A DNA stretch of 64,000 bases from Brachionus manjavacas (taxonomy: Eukaryota > Rotifera > Eurotatoria > Ploima > Brachionidae), in NCBI GenBank assembly GCA_019054805.1, contig JAHQIY010000003.1, positions 5,952,001-6,016,000 of the forward strand, in the 5' to 3' direction. This document shows positions 52,760 to 64,000 of the stretch, piece by piece. Numbering within the stretch: the first letter of the stretch is position 1; each line of letters starts with the position of its first letter. The notes under the pieces were generated by a model that did not search any database, had not been told where the DNA came from, and saw only the letters and a program-made list of their open reading frames with translations. The position numbers and the translations under genes are program-made.

Positions 52760-54230
52760 ACTTATTCACTACGAAAAATCAGAGCTCATTAATTAAATTA
52801 TTTTTTTTTTAAAATAACTATTATTCGTAAAATAATTTTATTTTATTTTTTTATTTAAGAAAGATATTCATTTTTATTTTTATTTTTCAAGCATTTATTT
52901 ATATGCATTTAAGACTTTGAAAATTATTCTATTTTACTCTTTATTTTAGCTATTGCCACTCTGTGTCATGCACATACTTTCTCGCTTATGCATGTTCAAT
53001 ATGCTATTGCAATGCGAGACTTGAGCAATTAAATCCCATCAAAGTGGTTTTTGTGTAGTTTACCAGAAATTATGACTCCCTCCAAAAATGATTCAACAAT
53101 TATGATTTTTACATTATTTTTAGATCTAGATATATAATCTTCAATTAGGAATTGAATTAAAATTAAATTTAGAAATTAAATTTTTTCGAATTTCACATTT
53201 TGTTTTTCACATTCACGTCGTTTAGAGCCGATTGACCTTTCACTTGCTTTTACAAAAAAAAACTATCCAGATTAATATTTCTTTTATTAAAGTAATCACA
53301 AAATCCTATTGAAAAAATGTAATAATCATTTTTAAAGACTAATTCATAAAATCAAAATTTTTGTTCTTTTAGTTTTTAGCCTCCTTAATTATGACTAAAT
53401 TATATTGTTCCATTCATTCTTGAATTAGAATAACGTAAAGATTAAACTATCCATTTTAAATTAAAATAAAAGAAAATTTTTCTTTTTTTCATTTTATTCT
53501 TTAATATTTCTCAGTTTACTTTTATAATAACAAAAAGTTTTGACACATCAATCATTAATTGACGATTTTAAGTTAAAAATAAGACTTAATTTTTTTTATT
53601 AGAAAATCAATAACTTATAAAAAAAAAATTCGAAATTTATCTCAATTGAATATGACTCCGATTGGCATGTATGGTTTCAAAACATAATTTTTTGCTTATC
53701 TTGCATTTAAATTCGTATAATTATTGAAGCAAGAAAAAATTATTCCAATAATTTTCATTTTAAGCTCAAATATACTTCATTATTTGAATAAATTTGTTAA
53801 CTAAACGCATGTCTAAAATTAATGCTGGTGGTCTTTTTTTTATCTAAATTTTTTTTGTTTTTTATTTCATCACTAAAAGTACACAACCAAAAAATTTTTT
53901 TTCGTAATTTTCCTAACAAGCTTATTCATGTTTATTTTCTATTTGCTTTTCTTGAATTTGAAAAAAAAATGATTGAAATCGAAATATTGAATTTTAATGA
54001 TCCTGAACAAAAATCATTCAGCAAATGCGATGACAATGAAGATAACCACGAAAATTTCATTACTGAATTCACTGAAGTTGTAGTACTAATGATACTGTGA
54101 CACACGCGTAGCCAGTTTGGAGTGCAGTTTATAAGTCTGCGCAATATCAGATTGTTGCCAGTTTAGATATTACCTTTGTTAAATCTGATAAACCGATTTT
54201 CTGAGTTTAGCTGATTCCATTCACTTTAAA
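52760..54230. other. BTAF1 5' flank and spacer
   Basis: A/T-rich sequence. A plus-strand open frame (ATG 53969 to stop 54100, core EILNFNDPEQKSFSKCDDN) is short and acidic with no recognisable family; I do not call it a gene. No other feature seen. Confidence 0.4.
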
Positions 54231-54231
54231 G

Positions 54232-54516
54232 CTATTTATTGAAATCGCGTTCACTACATGGGTTCAAAGTGCATAATTTACATTTAAACTCATTGACCAA
54301 GTCATACTTCATAATATCAATAAAATAAATCTGTAGTCCATTGTCTTTACCTAGTTCATTAGCCGCAATGACTTGACTAACATCTGCACTCATCTCACTG
54401 AAATTTTGCAAGTCAATAATATTTAAATTATTAACAAAAATGGACCCTAAACTGACCCTCAACATTGTTTTCGTTGTTTCAAGAAAGCTCTTACCTATAT
54501 TACCTAATTTATTCAA
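54232..54516 (-). CDS. Unassigned exon or fragment, weakly SPFH/stomatin-like
   Basis: An open frame of up to 94 codons with balanced composition. It contains TTKTMLRVSLGSIF and SADVSQVIAANELGKDNGLQ, then IYFIDI. The spacing T--LR--LG...(I/V)....L....GI-V--I-I recalls the end of an SPFH (stomatin-like) domain, but conservation is weak. It ends KCKLCTLNPCSERDFNK and a stop. There is no ATG at the start of the frame; the first ATG is internal (TKTM). A splice acceptor TTAG near 54506 is possible. It may be the terminal exon of a small gene or a pseudogene. Confidence 0.35.
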   Translation of the reverse strand: MNKLGNIGKSFLETTKTMLRVSLGSIFVNNLNIIDLQNFSEMSADVSQVIAANELGKDNGLQIYFIDIMKYDLVNEFKCKLCTLNPCSERDFNK

Positions 54517-54519
54517 AAT

Positions 54520-55030
54520 AATTGTCTTTTTTGTTTACTTAAATTCATGATTAGATGATTTTAGAATTCATCACAAGTTAAATATGTGATATTTTTATTC
54601 TATTAATAAAAATCACATTAATAAAATTTTGTTTTTTCTTAAATTTAATTTCTAAAAAAATTAACAATTAACAAAAATAAATCTGTCATTAATTTGATTA
54701 ATAGACAGAAAAAATAAAAAATTTAATTGCATTAAATTGTTTAATTAATTGTAGCATAAAAAATTTAATCTAAACTCAAATATTTTTTATATAAGATCTT
54801 ATCATTAAATTGAAGATTTCGTCTAAATCATGCACTTAAAAAGTTTTTGTGTGACAGATCAAAGTAAAATTTTAGAACTTAAAGCTATTTTTAAATCTGA
54901 AATATTACTTTATTAAATTTTTGATTGTATTCTTATTTAAATTATCAAGCATATAATATCATAAAAAAATTCTTTATTTTTAAAACAACAATGTAAAACA
55001 AAGAATTTGCAAAAAAAATTTTAGAAATCT
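54520..55030. other. Spacer
   Basis: A/T-rich, including the probable 3' UTR of DNAJC30 at its right end. Nothing else recognised. Confidence 0.4.
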
Positions 55031-55031
55031 T

Positions 55032-55712
55032 TTACTTTTTGTTTGAATTTTGTTGAATGCTTTGTAAATAAGATTTTCGACCTTTTTCTTCTTCATTATT
55101 TTTAGCTTTATTGACAACAAAAAAACTAGCTGCCAGAATAAGAAAAACTATAAATGATCGAAAAAAAAATTGATTTTTTAAATTAGTCAAGTAATCTTCA
55201 TCAGAAAATTCTTTTTTATTCCAGTAATTTTTCAGTTCCTCTTGCGACATTTTTCTAGAATGATGAGCTCTAGCAGAAGAAGGATGAGGTCTTTTAGTTC
55301 CTTGGCCATAATGAGCCTGAAAATGCTCTTCAAAGTTGTAAGAAGAACTTGATGGATAAACTGGACCAGTTCTAGGCCTGTAGCTTCGAAACGTAAATTC
55401 TCCTTCAGATCTTGTCGGATAATATCCTTGATTTAGGGACATATCGTAATCCAGTTTTTTTTTCTCATCCCCTAAAATTTGATATGCTTCATGAATGGCT
55501 TTAAACTTTTCAGCAGCATTGGCTTCGCTATTTATGTCCGGGTGAAATTTTTTGCTAAGTCGATAGTATGCTTGTTTTATTTCTCGTTTTGTTGCCGTTC
55601 GTTTCAAATCCAAAACACTGTAATAATCCGTGGTATAGAATCTAGTAGCTATTAAATTAATCTGAGCTTTTAAAGGGGTCTTCAGGCGTATCAGTTCTAT
55701 TTTATTCCACAT
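55032..55712 (-). CDS. DNAJC30: DNAJC30-like mitochondrial J-domain protein
   Basis: 226 aa from ATG 55712-55710 (the frame is open a little further but only by non-ATG codons). The N-terminus is basic and lacks acids for about 20 residues (LIRLKTPLKAQ...RFYTT), suiting a mitochondrial targeting sequence. The J domain (about 29-95) has DYYSVLDLKRTATKREIKQA and the catalytic HPD in KKFHPDINSEANAAEKF, which stimulates Hsp70 ATPase. A block YNFEEHFQAHYGQ matches FNFDAFYQAHYGE of human DNAJC30. One transmembrane helix lies near the C-terminus (FRSFIVFLILAASFFVV), as in the human protein, which sits in the inner membrane and associates with ATP synthase. It is a single-exon gene. It lies 3' of RNF5/185 on the same strand. 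Confidence 0.9.
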   Translation of the reverse strand: MWNKIELIRLKTPLKAQINLIATRFYTTDYYSVLDLKRTATKREIKQAYYRLSKKFHPDINSEANAAEKFKAIHEAYQILGDEKKKLDYDMSLNQGYYPTRSEGEFTFRSYRPRTGPVYPSSSSYNFEEHFQAHYGQGTKRPHPSSARAHHSRKMSQEELKNYWNKKEFSDEDYLTNLKNQFFFRSFIVFLILAASFFVVNKAKNNEEEKGRKSYLQSIQQNSNKK

Positions 55713-56067
55713 GTCTATTAACAATTTAAACAGTGAACAACAAAAAATTAATCATAAATAATTTTATTGAATTTTAATTTTTTTAATTAAATGGTGTTCT
55801 AATGCCATTAAATAAAATTCAAACAATTAACTAAATCAGAATTTATTTTTTAAAATAAAAAATTAAATTTAAAAATTTTCAAATTTTTCGAGTCTTATTT
55901 AGTCGAGACAAAAGCATAGTTTAAAAAATGCAAACAATTAATAAACTTTTATTAAAATAAGTTAAAAAAGCAAACCAATATTTACATTTTGCTTTTAGTA
56001 CCAAATGGATAAAACAAAACAAAATATGTGTAATATTTTTTGAAAAAAAAATATCTTTAAAAACTGA
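55713..56067. other. Short intergenic gap
   Basis: A/T-rich interval between the DNAJC30 start and the RNF5/185 stop. It contains presumed promoter and 3' UTR, with no further feature visible. Confidence 0.4.
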
Positions 56068-56718
56068 TCAAGCCAAAAGAATCCAAATAATAAAAATAAT
56101 AGCAATTATCAAAAATATTCGCGACAAAAATTGTTCTTCGGCATATTGCGGTGATCCAGGTGGGGCTAATAAAAAATTGATTAAAAGAATAGGTAAGGAA
56201 GTCAACAAAAATGGTAGCTTACGTGCAGGCATCCGATTATCTGTGGTGAAGTTGAATGTTGAAGCAAAAAAACTAAAAGGAAAAGCACCTATTCCGAACG
56301 AAACATGCAGGCCATCTAAACCAGATGCAAAAAAGTTCTAAAAAAAGCAAATTTATCTTAGATATCGAATAAAAAAATGTTTTTCACTCACGTTTCTCGG
56401 AGCTTCGGTTCTTTGTCCCTGAGGTCTAGGCGGAATTTTGTCCCTCGGGTCTGTTTTATTTGAGCTATTTCTTCCATACAAAGGAATAACTTTATCTTTA
56501 TTGATCGCTGATTTGCATACCGGACACGTTTGGTTTAGTGGCTTAGTTTCGAGCCACTTGTGCAAACAAGGCCAACAAAACAAGTGTCCACACATACTTA
56601 TCACGGCATCCTTGGCAGTTTCCAAACAAATGTTACACTCGTACTGAGAGCTAGCGTTGTCTGAGCTATTTTCATTGTTCTTACCCGATTTTGAAGAATC
56701 TTCTTCGGTAAGAACCAT
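56068..56718 (-). CDS. RNF185: RNF5/RNF185 ER membrane RING ubiquitin ligase
   Basis: Exons 56392-56718, 56223-56337 and 56068-56165 join in phase to 179 aa (human RNF5 180, RNF185 192). This E3 acts at the ER membrane in protein quality control. The RING domain (about 28-70) is [20 protein letters not shown], then [11 protein letters not shown] and CPVCKSAI, with all eight zinc ligands in C3HC4 order. Next comes the family block KVIPLYGR and the [17 protein letters not shown] segment. Exon 2 has the Phe/Gly-rich [19 protein letters not shown], and exon 3 has [16 protein letters not shown] leading into the C-terminal transmembrane anchor. RNF5 and RNF185 are ancient paralogues, and the assignment between them is uncertain. 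It starts 292 bp from the divergent plus-strand gene. Confidence 0.94.
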
Positions 56719-57010
56719 TTTTCAGTTAATACTAAATCGATTCCACAACTAGGCGTTTAATTAAAATTGCATTTAATTATAAATTATTTGAATTTTGAAG
56801 AATTTTAGTATTTTCATAATAAACTAAAATTCTCCTCTTTCTTCATTCATCCCTCAGATTTTTTAGAGACGCAAAGTTAAATTTATGTATCAAAAATTTT
56901 ATGCGTTCAAAATTTTTCTAGAAATTTTCTTAACAAAATCATTGGAATTTTTTTCACTGCATTTATTCAATGCAAGAAGAATATTTGAATTTTTTTTAAA
57001 TTTAAATGAA
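56719..57010. promoter_or_regulatory. Divergent intergenic region, candidate bidirectional promoter
   Basis: Only 292 bp separates the ATG of RNF5/185 (minus) from the ATG of the next gene (plus). Both genes must have their 5' control sequence here. I see no clear TATA or other motif. This is inference from layout only. Confidence 0.45.
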
Positions 57011-59680
57011 ATGGACGAATTAATTACAATCGGTTCAGATGAAGAATTGTTAGAAGGAAATGTCGGCGAAAATGATTTAGTCGCTGATAAAAACGAAACC
57101 AAAAATAGCAACCGATTTAGTCATAGTTTCGACAGCCAAAAAAATAGTTCTAAACCAAAAAGAGAGTTTATCTATGAAGCAACAGAACATAACATCACAT
57201 TAGAGGCAGAAATAGATCAATTAAGGTAAGAAAAAATTATGAATCAAAAGATTTCAATAAAATTAGAAATCTAAAAATTTATATTTTTATCTCATAAGAG
57301 CATTTTTTAGAGAAAAAAACATCAAAATTAAAAAAAAATTATTAACATTAATTCTTTATTCTCTTAATCAGCAATATGAAGAATTAGAGGTGTTTAATTC
57401 ATTTATCAAATATTACGAAATATCGATTTATAAATTTTGTCGGTATTTGAATTAAAATTATTTCAGTATTCAAAACAATTTCTTTATTTTTTAATAATAT
57501 TTTATTTATTATTGTATTAAAATACCATTTATGATTATTTTATTTCTAATCAAAATAAATCCGGCGATTTGAAATTCATTATAAATATAAAATAATAAAA
57601 TAATGATATTTTCTTTTACTGATAAATTAAAATTATAGAAAAAAATTGCAATTATTTTTTACCTAAAACTTTTTTTTTGCTCAAAAAAATTAAATATTTA
57701 AAAATCGTATTTTGACTCAAGAGTGAAAGAAAAGCGCCAATTTATGTAGGAAATTTTTGGACAAATTATTATCTTTTATTTTGATTTTCATTTTTTTCAA
57801 CTTTAAAATTGACAATAAAAAATTAATTCAGTTTAGTTGTTCAAATTCAATAACTTTAGTTCTTTGAAGTTTTCTTATTTTCATATTTATTGAAAAATGC
57901 TAAACAGAAAAAAATGTAAATTTATATATTTTTTATTTTATAAAAAAAAAAGATACAAATAATTAAAAAATGAATGCAGTTACACCTGAATTGATGTGAT
58001 TAGTACTGTGATCTCAAAGAAGCGGTCCACTTTTTTATAAAAAAATACATAGTCCATGTATTAACAATTACCGTTTAATTTAGATTTAAATTTTACTCAT
58101 TTTTAATAAAAAAGCAAGCTTTTTGAAAAAATATTATTTTTTTTTTAAATTCTTGTAATTAATCAAACAGATCTTTCAAATTTCCAAATCATAGTCTAAC
58201 TTTGGCTGTAGACCAACTACACTTAAATTAGTATTCGATGAATAGAGAGAAAGAAAAATATTTAATATTTTAGTTCCCTTTATTAAAATTTTTTTAGCGG
58301 GTAATTACTAGCACCGATTAATCATACTTGGAGACTTTTCATATAACTAACTAATCTCGTTTCTGCCTATTAAAAGCTTAGCTTGGACGTTCTAAACTAG
58401 ATACTAAATTGGATGTCGGCTGTTTTATGGAGGACTGATTTTTAGATTTAGTAAAAATGGTACTTATTTTTATTATAACCCTTGCCGCTAGTAAAATGTT
58501 AAATAATAATTCTAATTGTCCCTTTTCTATCCTAGTGGATAATGGGAAGGCGCTTACTCCTAATCAAGTACCTTTTTGAGTAACTGCTCCGATCTGACAC
58601 AGAGATTACTGCATCGAGAAGTAAAATGTTATAAAAAGAGAGTATTTTAAAAAAAAATTTTTATTTGAATTTTTTTATTTTTTAAACATGTGGATTTTTT
58701 GAAAAATATACAAAATTTCACTATTTTTTTTCTTTTTAAAAGACCAGGATCTAAATTATCTTTATTAGTTATTTTAGTTTTTAAGGCTATGTAGAATTAA
58801 TTTAAAATTTTTCAGAGAACTCTGTTTACCCTAGCCGATGACGCCATATGCTATGCAACTTGATGTTTGTTTTTTTATGACTCCTAGATCCCTCTAATTA
58901 AAAGAATTATTGGTCGACCGGTTAGGGTTAACCGGTTTTGAACCGCATAAAATATCCTGTTAACATATCTTTCGTTTAAAATCGACTTGATATTTTGAAA
59001 TTTAAAATTTTTTTTATTTAAGTAAAAAAATTTTTCAATCATTGTATTTCTATATTAATATATTTTCAATTATTTCAAAGCTTTTTAAATTGAATTTCAA
59101 ATAAAAAATATTTGAACAATTTGTTTAAGAACTTAGAAAAAATTTGAGAAAAAAACTTGCTGAAAATTTAATGTTTATTTTATTTAATTTCTTAAGAATT
59201 CTGAGTGATTTGAGTCCAGACCATATTGAGTATATGGTCTTGAGGGATATTAATTATTTCATTGATATTTTTTCTGGTAATTGTGTAAGTTTTTTGAATT
59301 GCTTTAAACAAATTTTTATAATTATTTATATAAATTTTTTTCAAAAGGATCATAGTTGGCGTCATCAAGAATTTAAAAAATTTTCAAAAAGGTCCGGAAA
59401 TCTTTTATATGAAAATTCTGCAATGACAAGTTATACACAGGACCAGTATATGTCAGCTGTTAAAGCCTTGCAGTCAATTTTTTGCAAAAAAAATAATAAA
59501 TATGACGAATACATAGTGAAAGTATTGCTACCTGAAGCTTTGATCAAGATATGCATGCGAATTTATCAATGTAGTAAATATTCAGCTGAGGAGTTTTTGA
59601 AGAAAAATAATATTCAGAATTCGTTTGCAGATTGTCCTATGGGATCAATTATTTTCTCTGATCAAAAAAATAAGAAATAA
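57011..59680 (+). CDS. Uncharacterised three-exon gene
   Basis: Exons 57011-57225, 59137-59284 and 59348-59680 join in phase (donors GTAAGA and GTAAGT; acceptors TTAG and AAAAG) to 231 aa. The N-terminus is acidic (MDELITIGSDEELLEGN), then polar with REFIYEATEHNITLEAEIDQ leading into a basic helix (RKNLRKKLAENLMF). The C-terminal half is probably helical and folded: SWRHQEFKKFSKRSGNLLYE, TQDQYMSAVKALQSIF and YIVKVLLPEALIKICMRIYQ. I do not recognise the family. Intron 1 is about 1.9 kb and A/T-rich with a short ACCGGTT palindrome near 58917-58945; intron 2 is 63 bp. Because three independent joins keep phase and conserve good composition, it is likely a real gene. Confidence 0.65.
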
Positions 59681-60080
59681 TGTATATTAGACCAACTGGT
59701 TACTGTTATTATTTTATTTTTTAAAATAAATTTTATTACCGGATCAATAATCAAATGATCTCAGTGAAAGAAACTGAAAATGAGCTTAAAAATTTAAATT
59801 ATTTTTTAAAAATGCGATTCTTAATTTATTTTCTGAAAAATAAAATATCTAAAATTAACCTTTGTAACAAAATTTTTCAAACAGAACGATTTTTTGATGT
59901 TAAAATTAAATAATTAAAATTTCATAAAGTTAAAACCCTAATAAAGAAATATAATTGCTTAAATTTTTTTTTTAATTTCAATTTTGTATTGATAAAATTA
60001 GATTACCAATTTTTAAAAAATAACTTAAAAAATCTAGTTCAAATGCACAATAAAGAGCAATTTTTCTGAAAAAAAGAAGC
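59681..60080. other. Spacer
   Basis: A/T-rich 3' flank of the uncharacterised gene. Nothing recognised. Confidence 0.4.
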
Positions 60081-61482
60081 TTAGTAGTAGTAGTAGTAGT
60101 AGTAGTTCTTGATGCGACACCTAACATGTAGATTGTCTAAGCCCATCACCGCCAAATGGCCGTGTAGAGCTGTAGCAGCCGATTCCATTGAACTTATCTA
60201 AAGCCATTTTAAAATTAACGATTGACTTGGATTTCACCACGTTTTCTGGCAACCTATTCCAATGCGGAACTACTCTTTTTGAGAAAATTACATGTCTGGC
60301 ATTTACTGCAGCCGCAAAATCGTTTCTAATTTTAGCTGGGAAATTTTCTCTCTAGACTCTGGTGCTAGTTAATCCTCTTAACGCCCCGGCTGGTCCCTTG
60401 TTTTCTGATTTTCTGAGATTCTTGACCAAGCTTACCTTTTCTATTCCATTCACTAGTTTGTACATTTCAATCAAGTCCCCTCTCACTCTTCTTTCACTCA
60501 GCTCTGTCAGTCCTAATTTTGTCAGCCTCTTTTCATACGGCATGTTTCTTACAGACAAAGATATTTTTGATGCCCTCTCTTGCACCTTTTCCAACGCATT
60601 CACGTCCATTTTCATACTTGGATTCCAAACCTGCACTGCGTAATCTAGGTGGGGTCTCACCATGGATATATACAATCTTACCCACAGTCTTTCCTCTCTA
60701 CTTGTAAACGTTCGCTTTAGCATTCCAAGTACCCTACTCGCTTTCGCACAAGCACTTTTCACTTGGCTGGTCCACTTTAAATATGATGAAACCATCATTC
60801 CAAGATCCCTTTCACAATCTGTGGTCGCTAGTATAACATACCTGTTGCTTTTTTATGTATATTTATGCCTTTCATTTAGTCTGCCGAAATGCATTACTTT
60901 ACATTTGTTAGCACAAAGTCCCATACGCCAAACCTCTATCCATTGACATACTGCATCCAATTCTTTCTGTAACATCGCTCTCTCATAAACATTATTAACT
61001 ATACCGAGTATTTTTGAGTCATCTGCATACAATTCCGTTCTATTTGAAACGCAGTCAGGTAGGTCATTTATGTACAAAACAAATAGCAGGGGTCCAAGTA
61101 CAGATCCTTGCGGAACTCCACTCAGTTTCTCTGACCTTCTAGAAACTCCATCTCCAAGTACAACTCGCTGAGTTCTCATACTCAAAAGTCTTCGAGCCAA
61201 CTTACTATTTTCTCACCTAGTCCATTACCACATAGTTTATGAAGAAGTCGTTGATGCGGTACCGTATCAAAAGCCTTTGAGAAGTCTAATAGTATTTCAT
61301 CCACACTGTTACCTTTGGCCAACTCAGTCGTGATCATATCAAGCGTTTCAAGTAGATTCGTTACACAATCTTTCTTTGGAACAAATCCATGTTGACTTCC
61401 AATTATTAGATTATTCTCTTTAAGGTAAAACATTATTCGGTCCCTGACAATACCTTCCAGAACTTTACAAGCGACAGACGCT
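60080..61482 (-). mobile_element. 5'-truncated LINE, RT with YADD and (ACT)n tail
   Basis: The minus strand reads, from 61482: [94 protein letters not shown] (intact catalytic YADD), KCKVMHFGRLNERH, then ALEKVQERASKISLSVRNM and ERRVRGDLIEMYKLVNGIEK. One frameshift (near 61190) and a frame change (near 60850) break the ORF. The 3' UTR runs to about 60086, where a TAG/ACT microsatellite forms the tail. It is a CR1/Jockey-like non-LTR element and relatively recent. Close relatives in this window: 595-1250 and 18785-19510. Confidence 0.9.
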
Positions 61483-61848
61483 TAAAAAGAAGAATCTACC
61501 AAAAAAATTGTTTCAGTTGCCGTAATGTTAATTTGGAATTTCTCAAATAAGTGAAAAAAAAAATTTTACTTTGACTTGTATATTTACAGATGTATAATTT
61601 ATAAATAATCTTTCTGTAATATAGAAAGCCTTAACAATTTATTTTTTAAAATGTCTTAAATTTTTTTTTAATCATTTTAATTGCAACCATATAAATTAAG
61701 TTTTCAGGGTGGACATTTATATTTTCTTGAAATAAAACTATACTCTTCTTAGCTTTTTTTTTTTAATTATATTTTAAATTTATGATAATGAATAGCTTTT
61801 AGTCTTAATTCCTGTTCACTTATTTTTTTTAAAGCCATCTTAATTTAA
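61483..61848. other. Spacer
   Basis: A/T-rich region between two LINE insertions. Nothing recognised. Confidence 0.4.
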
Positions 61849-62765
61849 TAATAATAATAAGAATAAGCTACAGCAAGCAAGCTTGCGGAGATGGCCTACC
61901 AGGAGAAAAGATGGAAAATAACAGACACTTACCTTTTTAATTCAGTAAGAGTCATGGTTTAATTTAATCTAAGAAAGAATTGTGTGGAATTAAGTAAGGA
62001 TTATGTACAAGAATTTTACAAAAGGAAAATATGCAAAAATACAAAAATAGAATTACATAATAAATAGATTACAGTTTATACCATTACAAATCAAATCAAA
62101 TAAAATTACAATTTAAATAGAATTACAATGAAAAATTAAAATAGAAGAAGTTTACAACAAAAAAAGGTGGAAGGAACTAGTAACTAGTGCGCGTTAGTGA
62201 AATCATATGCTAGACTTGAAGGCGTCGAACTTATTCTTGAACTGGTTGATTGATAGAGAGTCGGTAACTTCGGCTGGCAGAGCATTCCAATAGTTAACAA
62301 CTCTGTTGGTGAAGAAGTTGGATCTCTGCATACATTTAGTTGAGGGCTGCCCGGAGAGTCTTCTCTTATGTACTCTGATTCCCCTTGCTGGACCACTCTG
62401 TGCGAGAGAATTACATTGCACCAGAGGATTCACCCAGTACACTTCGTTGAAGCCATTGTTGAACTTGAATTGCTGGATCAGATCACCTATAATTCTGCGT
62501 TCATGAAGTTGCGTCAGACCTAATACAGTGAGACGGTCTTCATAGCTCCAGTTTCTGATTTTAGGCACCAGCTTGGTAGCTCTCCTCTGAAAGGTCTCTA
62601 ATGCTCTGATGTCTCGCTTACTGGATGGTGACCAAACTGATGAGGCGTATTCCAAGTGTGGCCTCACATATGCGCAGTAGAGGGTCTTGCAGCTGTCGAT
62701 GGTCTAAAAACCTAAATGTTCTTCTCAGATGCCCAAGAATAGGGTTAACTTTGTTGGCCAGAAAA
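61849..62765 (-). mobile_element. 5'-truncated LINE family A copy
   Basis: The minus strand opens near 62765 with ANKVNPILGHLRRTFRF, then (after a 1-nt frameshift) CKTLYCAYVRPHLEYASSVW, KRDIRALETFQRRATKLVPK, WSYEDRLTVLGLTQLHERR and IGDLIQQFKFNNGFNEVYWV, ending with NYWNALPAEVTDS and a stop near 62203. The 3' UTR ends with the hairpin CTCCGCAAGCTTGCTTGCTG and an ATT-rich tail near 61850. It is the C-terminal part only, the same family as 8232-9013. Confidence 0.88.
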
Positions 62766-63301
62766 TTTTTAAGTCAATAACTTTTTTTAAAATTATACTT
62801 GAATTGATTTTGACTTTATGGCCTTTGAACAACACTGAATCACATCTCGAATTTCCATACCAATATGTAGCCTAAAGTTCTAAAGGTATAATTCTAATTT
62901 TGAAAAAGGCCAGCGCAGGCTAACTAAATCGTTTAAAAGTTTTAATTAGTATTTTTTCAAAAATAAAAATTTTCATCGTTTTTCTAAGTTGTGAATTTAA
63001 TTTCTTTTCTAAGTCAAATTTTTTGAAGATAGAATAATTAAAAATATGTTATTTAGCAAAATAATTAAAAAAGTGAAATAAACTTTATTTAAAGTAAAGA
63101 AAACAAAAAATCTTTAGAATATCATAGAAACAAAAATGAAATTAAAATTTATTCCAAAGTTGGATTACTAAATGAAGTAATATTATTATTCAATTTTCCA
63201 TCCTTATTTGAGTACTTAATTTCAAAGTTACCATTTGATACATTAGAAGCCCTTTTTTCAAATCAACTTTTACATAGTTTCAATTAAAAAAATTTAGAAT
63301 T
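62766..63301. other. 3' flank of the CUB gene
   Basis: A/T-rich with no recognisable feature. It contains the presumed 3' UTR of the gene at 63302-63951. Confidence 0.4.
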
Positions 63302-63951
63302 TTACTTGTTTAAGATTGCAATAGCGATAATCAGCAAAATAATACAAGGTAAGCCAACTCCTAAGGTAGCATATATTAGATTATTTGATTTTTTACTTTC
63401 AATTACTAAAAAAAAATAAATAAATAATTAATATAGAATATTTATAAATTACTTATAGTGAAATCATTTTTATTTGTAATGGGAAGTCTGGTAGTTTTTG
63501 TAGTTTCTGAGCCGATCGTAAAGGCCTCGAAATAAATTCTAAATCCTCTTAATGATTCAAGGGCTGAAGAATTTGCAGCTATCAAGCTTTTGTATCTTAG
63601 CTCAATTGATTTATTGGAGCTGTACACGAATCGTGATATTCCGTCCTCATTTTCTCCTAATATCAAGGTATCAATTGCTAAAGTGTCATCCAAAACACTA
63701 AAATTAATCAACATATTATTTTCTTTTTTATATCAAAAACATACTTATCACTTAAATCAATATCTATTAGATACAATTTATAGTAGCTATTTTGAGCTGG
63801 AATCAATGATATTTCACACTGTATGTTCAATTCATAATTGGGATAATTTGGTGATTCTATAATTCCATTTTTAGCGCCTTCAATCTTGATGTCTCGACCT
63901 GAACAAGAGTATGCTTTGATGGTAGAAGTTGGTGTACCTTTTGAAATTCTA
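63302..63951 (-). CDS. CUB-domain single-pass membrane protein, 3' part (5' end outside window)
   Basis: Three exons, 63745-63951, 63453-63697 and 63302-63405, join in phase (introns 47 bp each). The first carries the opening of a CUB domain: CSGRDIKIEGAKNGIIESPN with YPNY following, then NIQCEISLIPAQNSYYKLYL and IDIDLSD. The second completes it: DDTLAIDTLILGE, SIELRYKSLIAANSSALE and RGFRIYFEAF, with a short Thr-rich stalk. The last exon has a hydrophobic helix (LIYATLGVGLPCIILLIIAI) and a very short cytoplasmic end (AILNK). This suits a type I plasma-membrane protein with extracellular CUB, whose family I cannot name from this part. The acceptor at 63952-63953 shows the coding region continues to the right. 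Confidence 0.85.
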
Positions 63952-64000
63952 CTTAAAAAAAAATCAAACTATTTATTTATATGTCTACTAGGGACACATT

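Noticed and set aside
53822-54100. Plus-strand 92-codon open frame
   Set aside because: The first half is A/T-driven hydrophobic sequence and the rest is short and acidic. There is no homologue that I can name and no splice partner.
58905-58960. GACCGGTTAGGGTTAACCGG palindrome, considered as telomere-like or transposon end
   Set aside because: It is a single occurrence with no partner end in the intron and only one TTAGGG unit.

Overview
The window is eukaryotic nuclear DNA. It is very A+T-rich, its genes are split by short GT..AG introns (about 47-65 bp where compact, up to about 2 kb where repeats have landed), and it carries metazoan genes that I can recognise from conserved residues: a BCL11/CG9650 zinc-finger factor, RYBP/YAF2, the H3K79 methyltransferase DOT1L, the TBP-removing ATPase BTAF1/Mot1, DNAJC30, the ER RING ligase RNF5/RNF185 and a CUB-domain membrane protein. 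The A+T level, compact introns and dense CR1/Jockey-like retroelements suggest a small invertebrate such as a monogonont rotifer (Brachionus-like). That species assignment is inference. There is no bacterial operon, CRISPR array or phage.

Layout. 1-14.5 kb: two nearly identical copies of the large BCL11 exon about 10 kb apart. Copy 1 (2212-4661) has the full 3' end. Copy 2 (10865-14522) has its upstream exon but an altered C-terminus. LINE debris and a terminal-inverted-repeat element lie between them. 15-32 kb: a repeat graveyard with at least three LINE families, a MULE-type transposase remnant, an RT-RNase H remnant, foldback elements and a third, internally deleted BCL11 fragment. RYBP (22.2-22.7 kb, minus) sits inside it.

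32.8-41.6 kb: a complete 11-exon DOT1L gene on the minus strand (989 codons by my joining), with a MITE in intron 5. 42-46.5 kb: nested inverted-repeat elements. 47.0-52.8 kb: BTAF1 (minus, 2 exons, 1889 aa). 55.0-59.7 kb: DNAJC30 and RNF5/185 (minus), then an unrecognised 3-exon gene on the plus strand, divergent from RNF5/185 across about 290 bp. 60-62.8 kb: two 5'-truncated LINEs (minus). 63.3-64 kb: the 3' end of a CUB/transmembrane gene (minus) that runs off the window.

Functional theme. BCL11, RYBP, DOT1L and BTAF1 are all nuclear transcription or chromatin factors, but they are separate genes and nothing shows co-regulation. I do not see a clearly new molecular system. The most notable observations are structural: the BCL11 duplication with a swapped C-terminus and a third copy fused to LINE sequence; a 5'-inverted LINE matching the twin-priming pattern; and related CAGTA-ended inverted-repeat elements, one of them a near-1-kb foldback. 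Exon joins were inferred by reading splice sites and phase and by matching family-conserved residues, not from transcripts.
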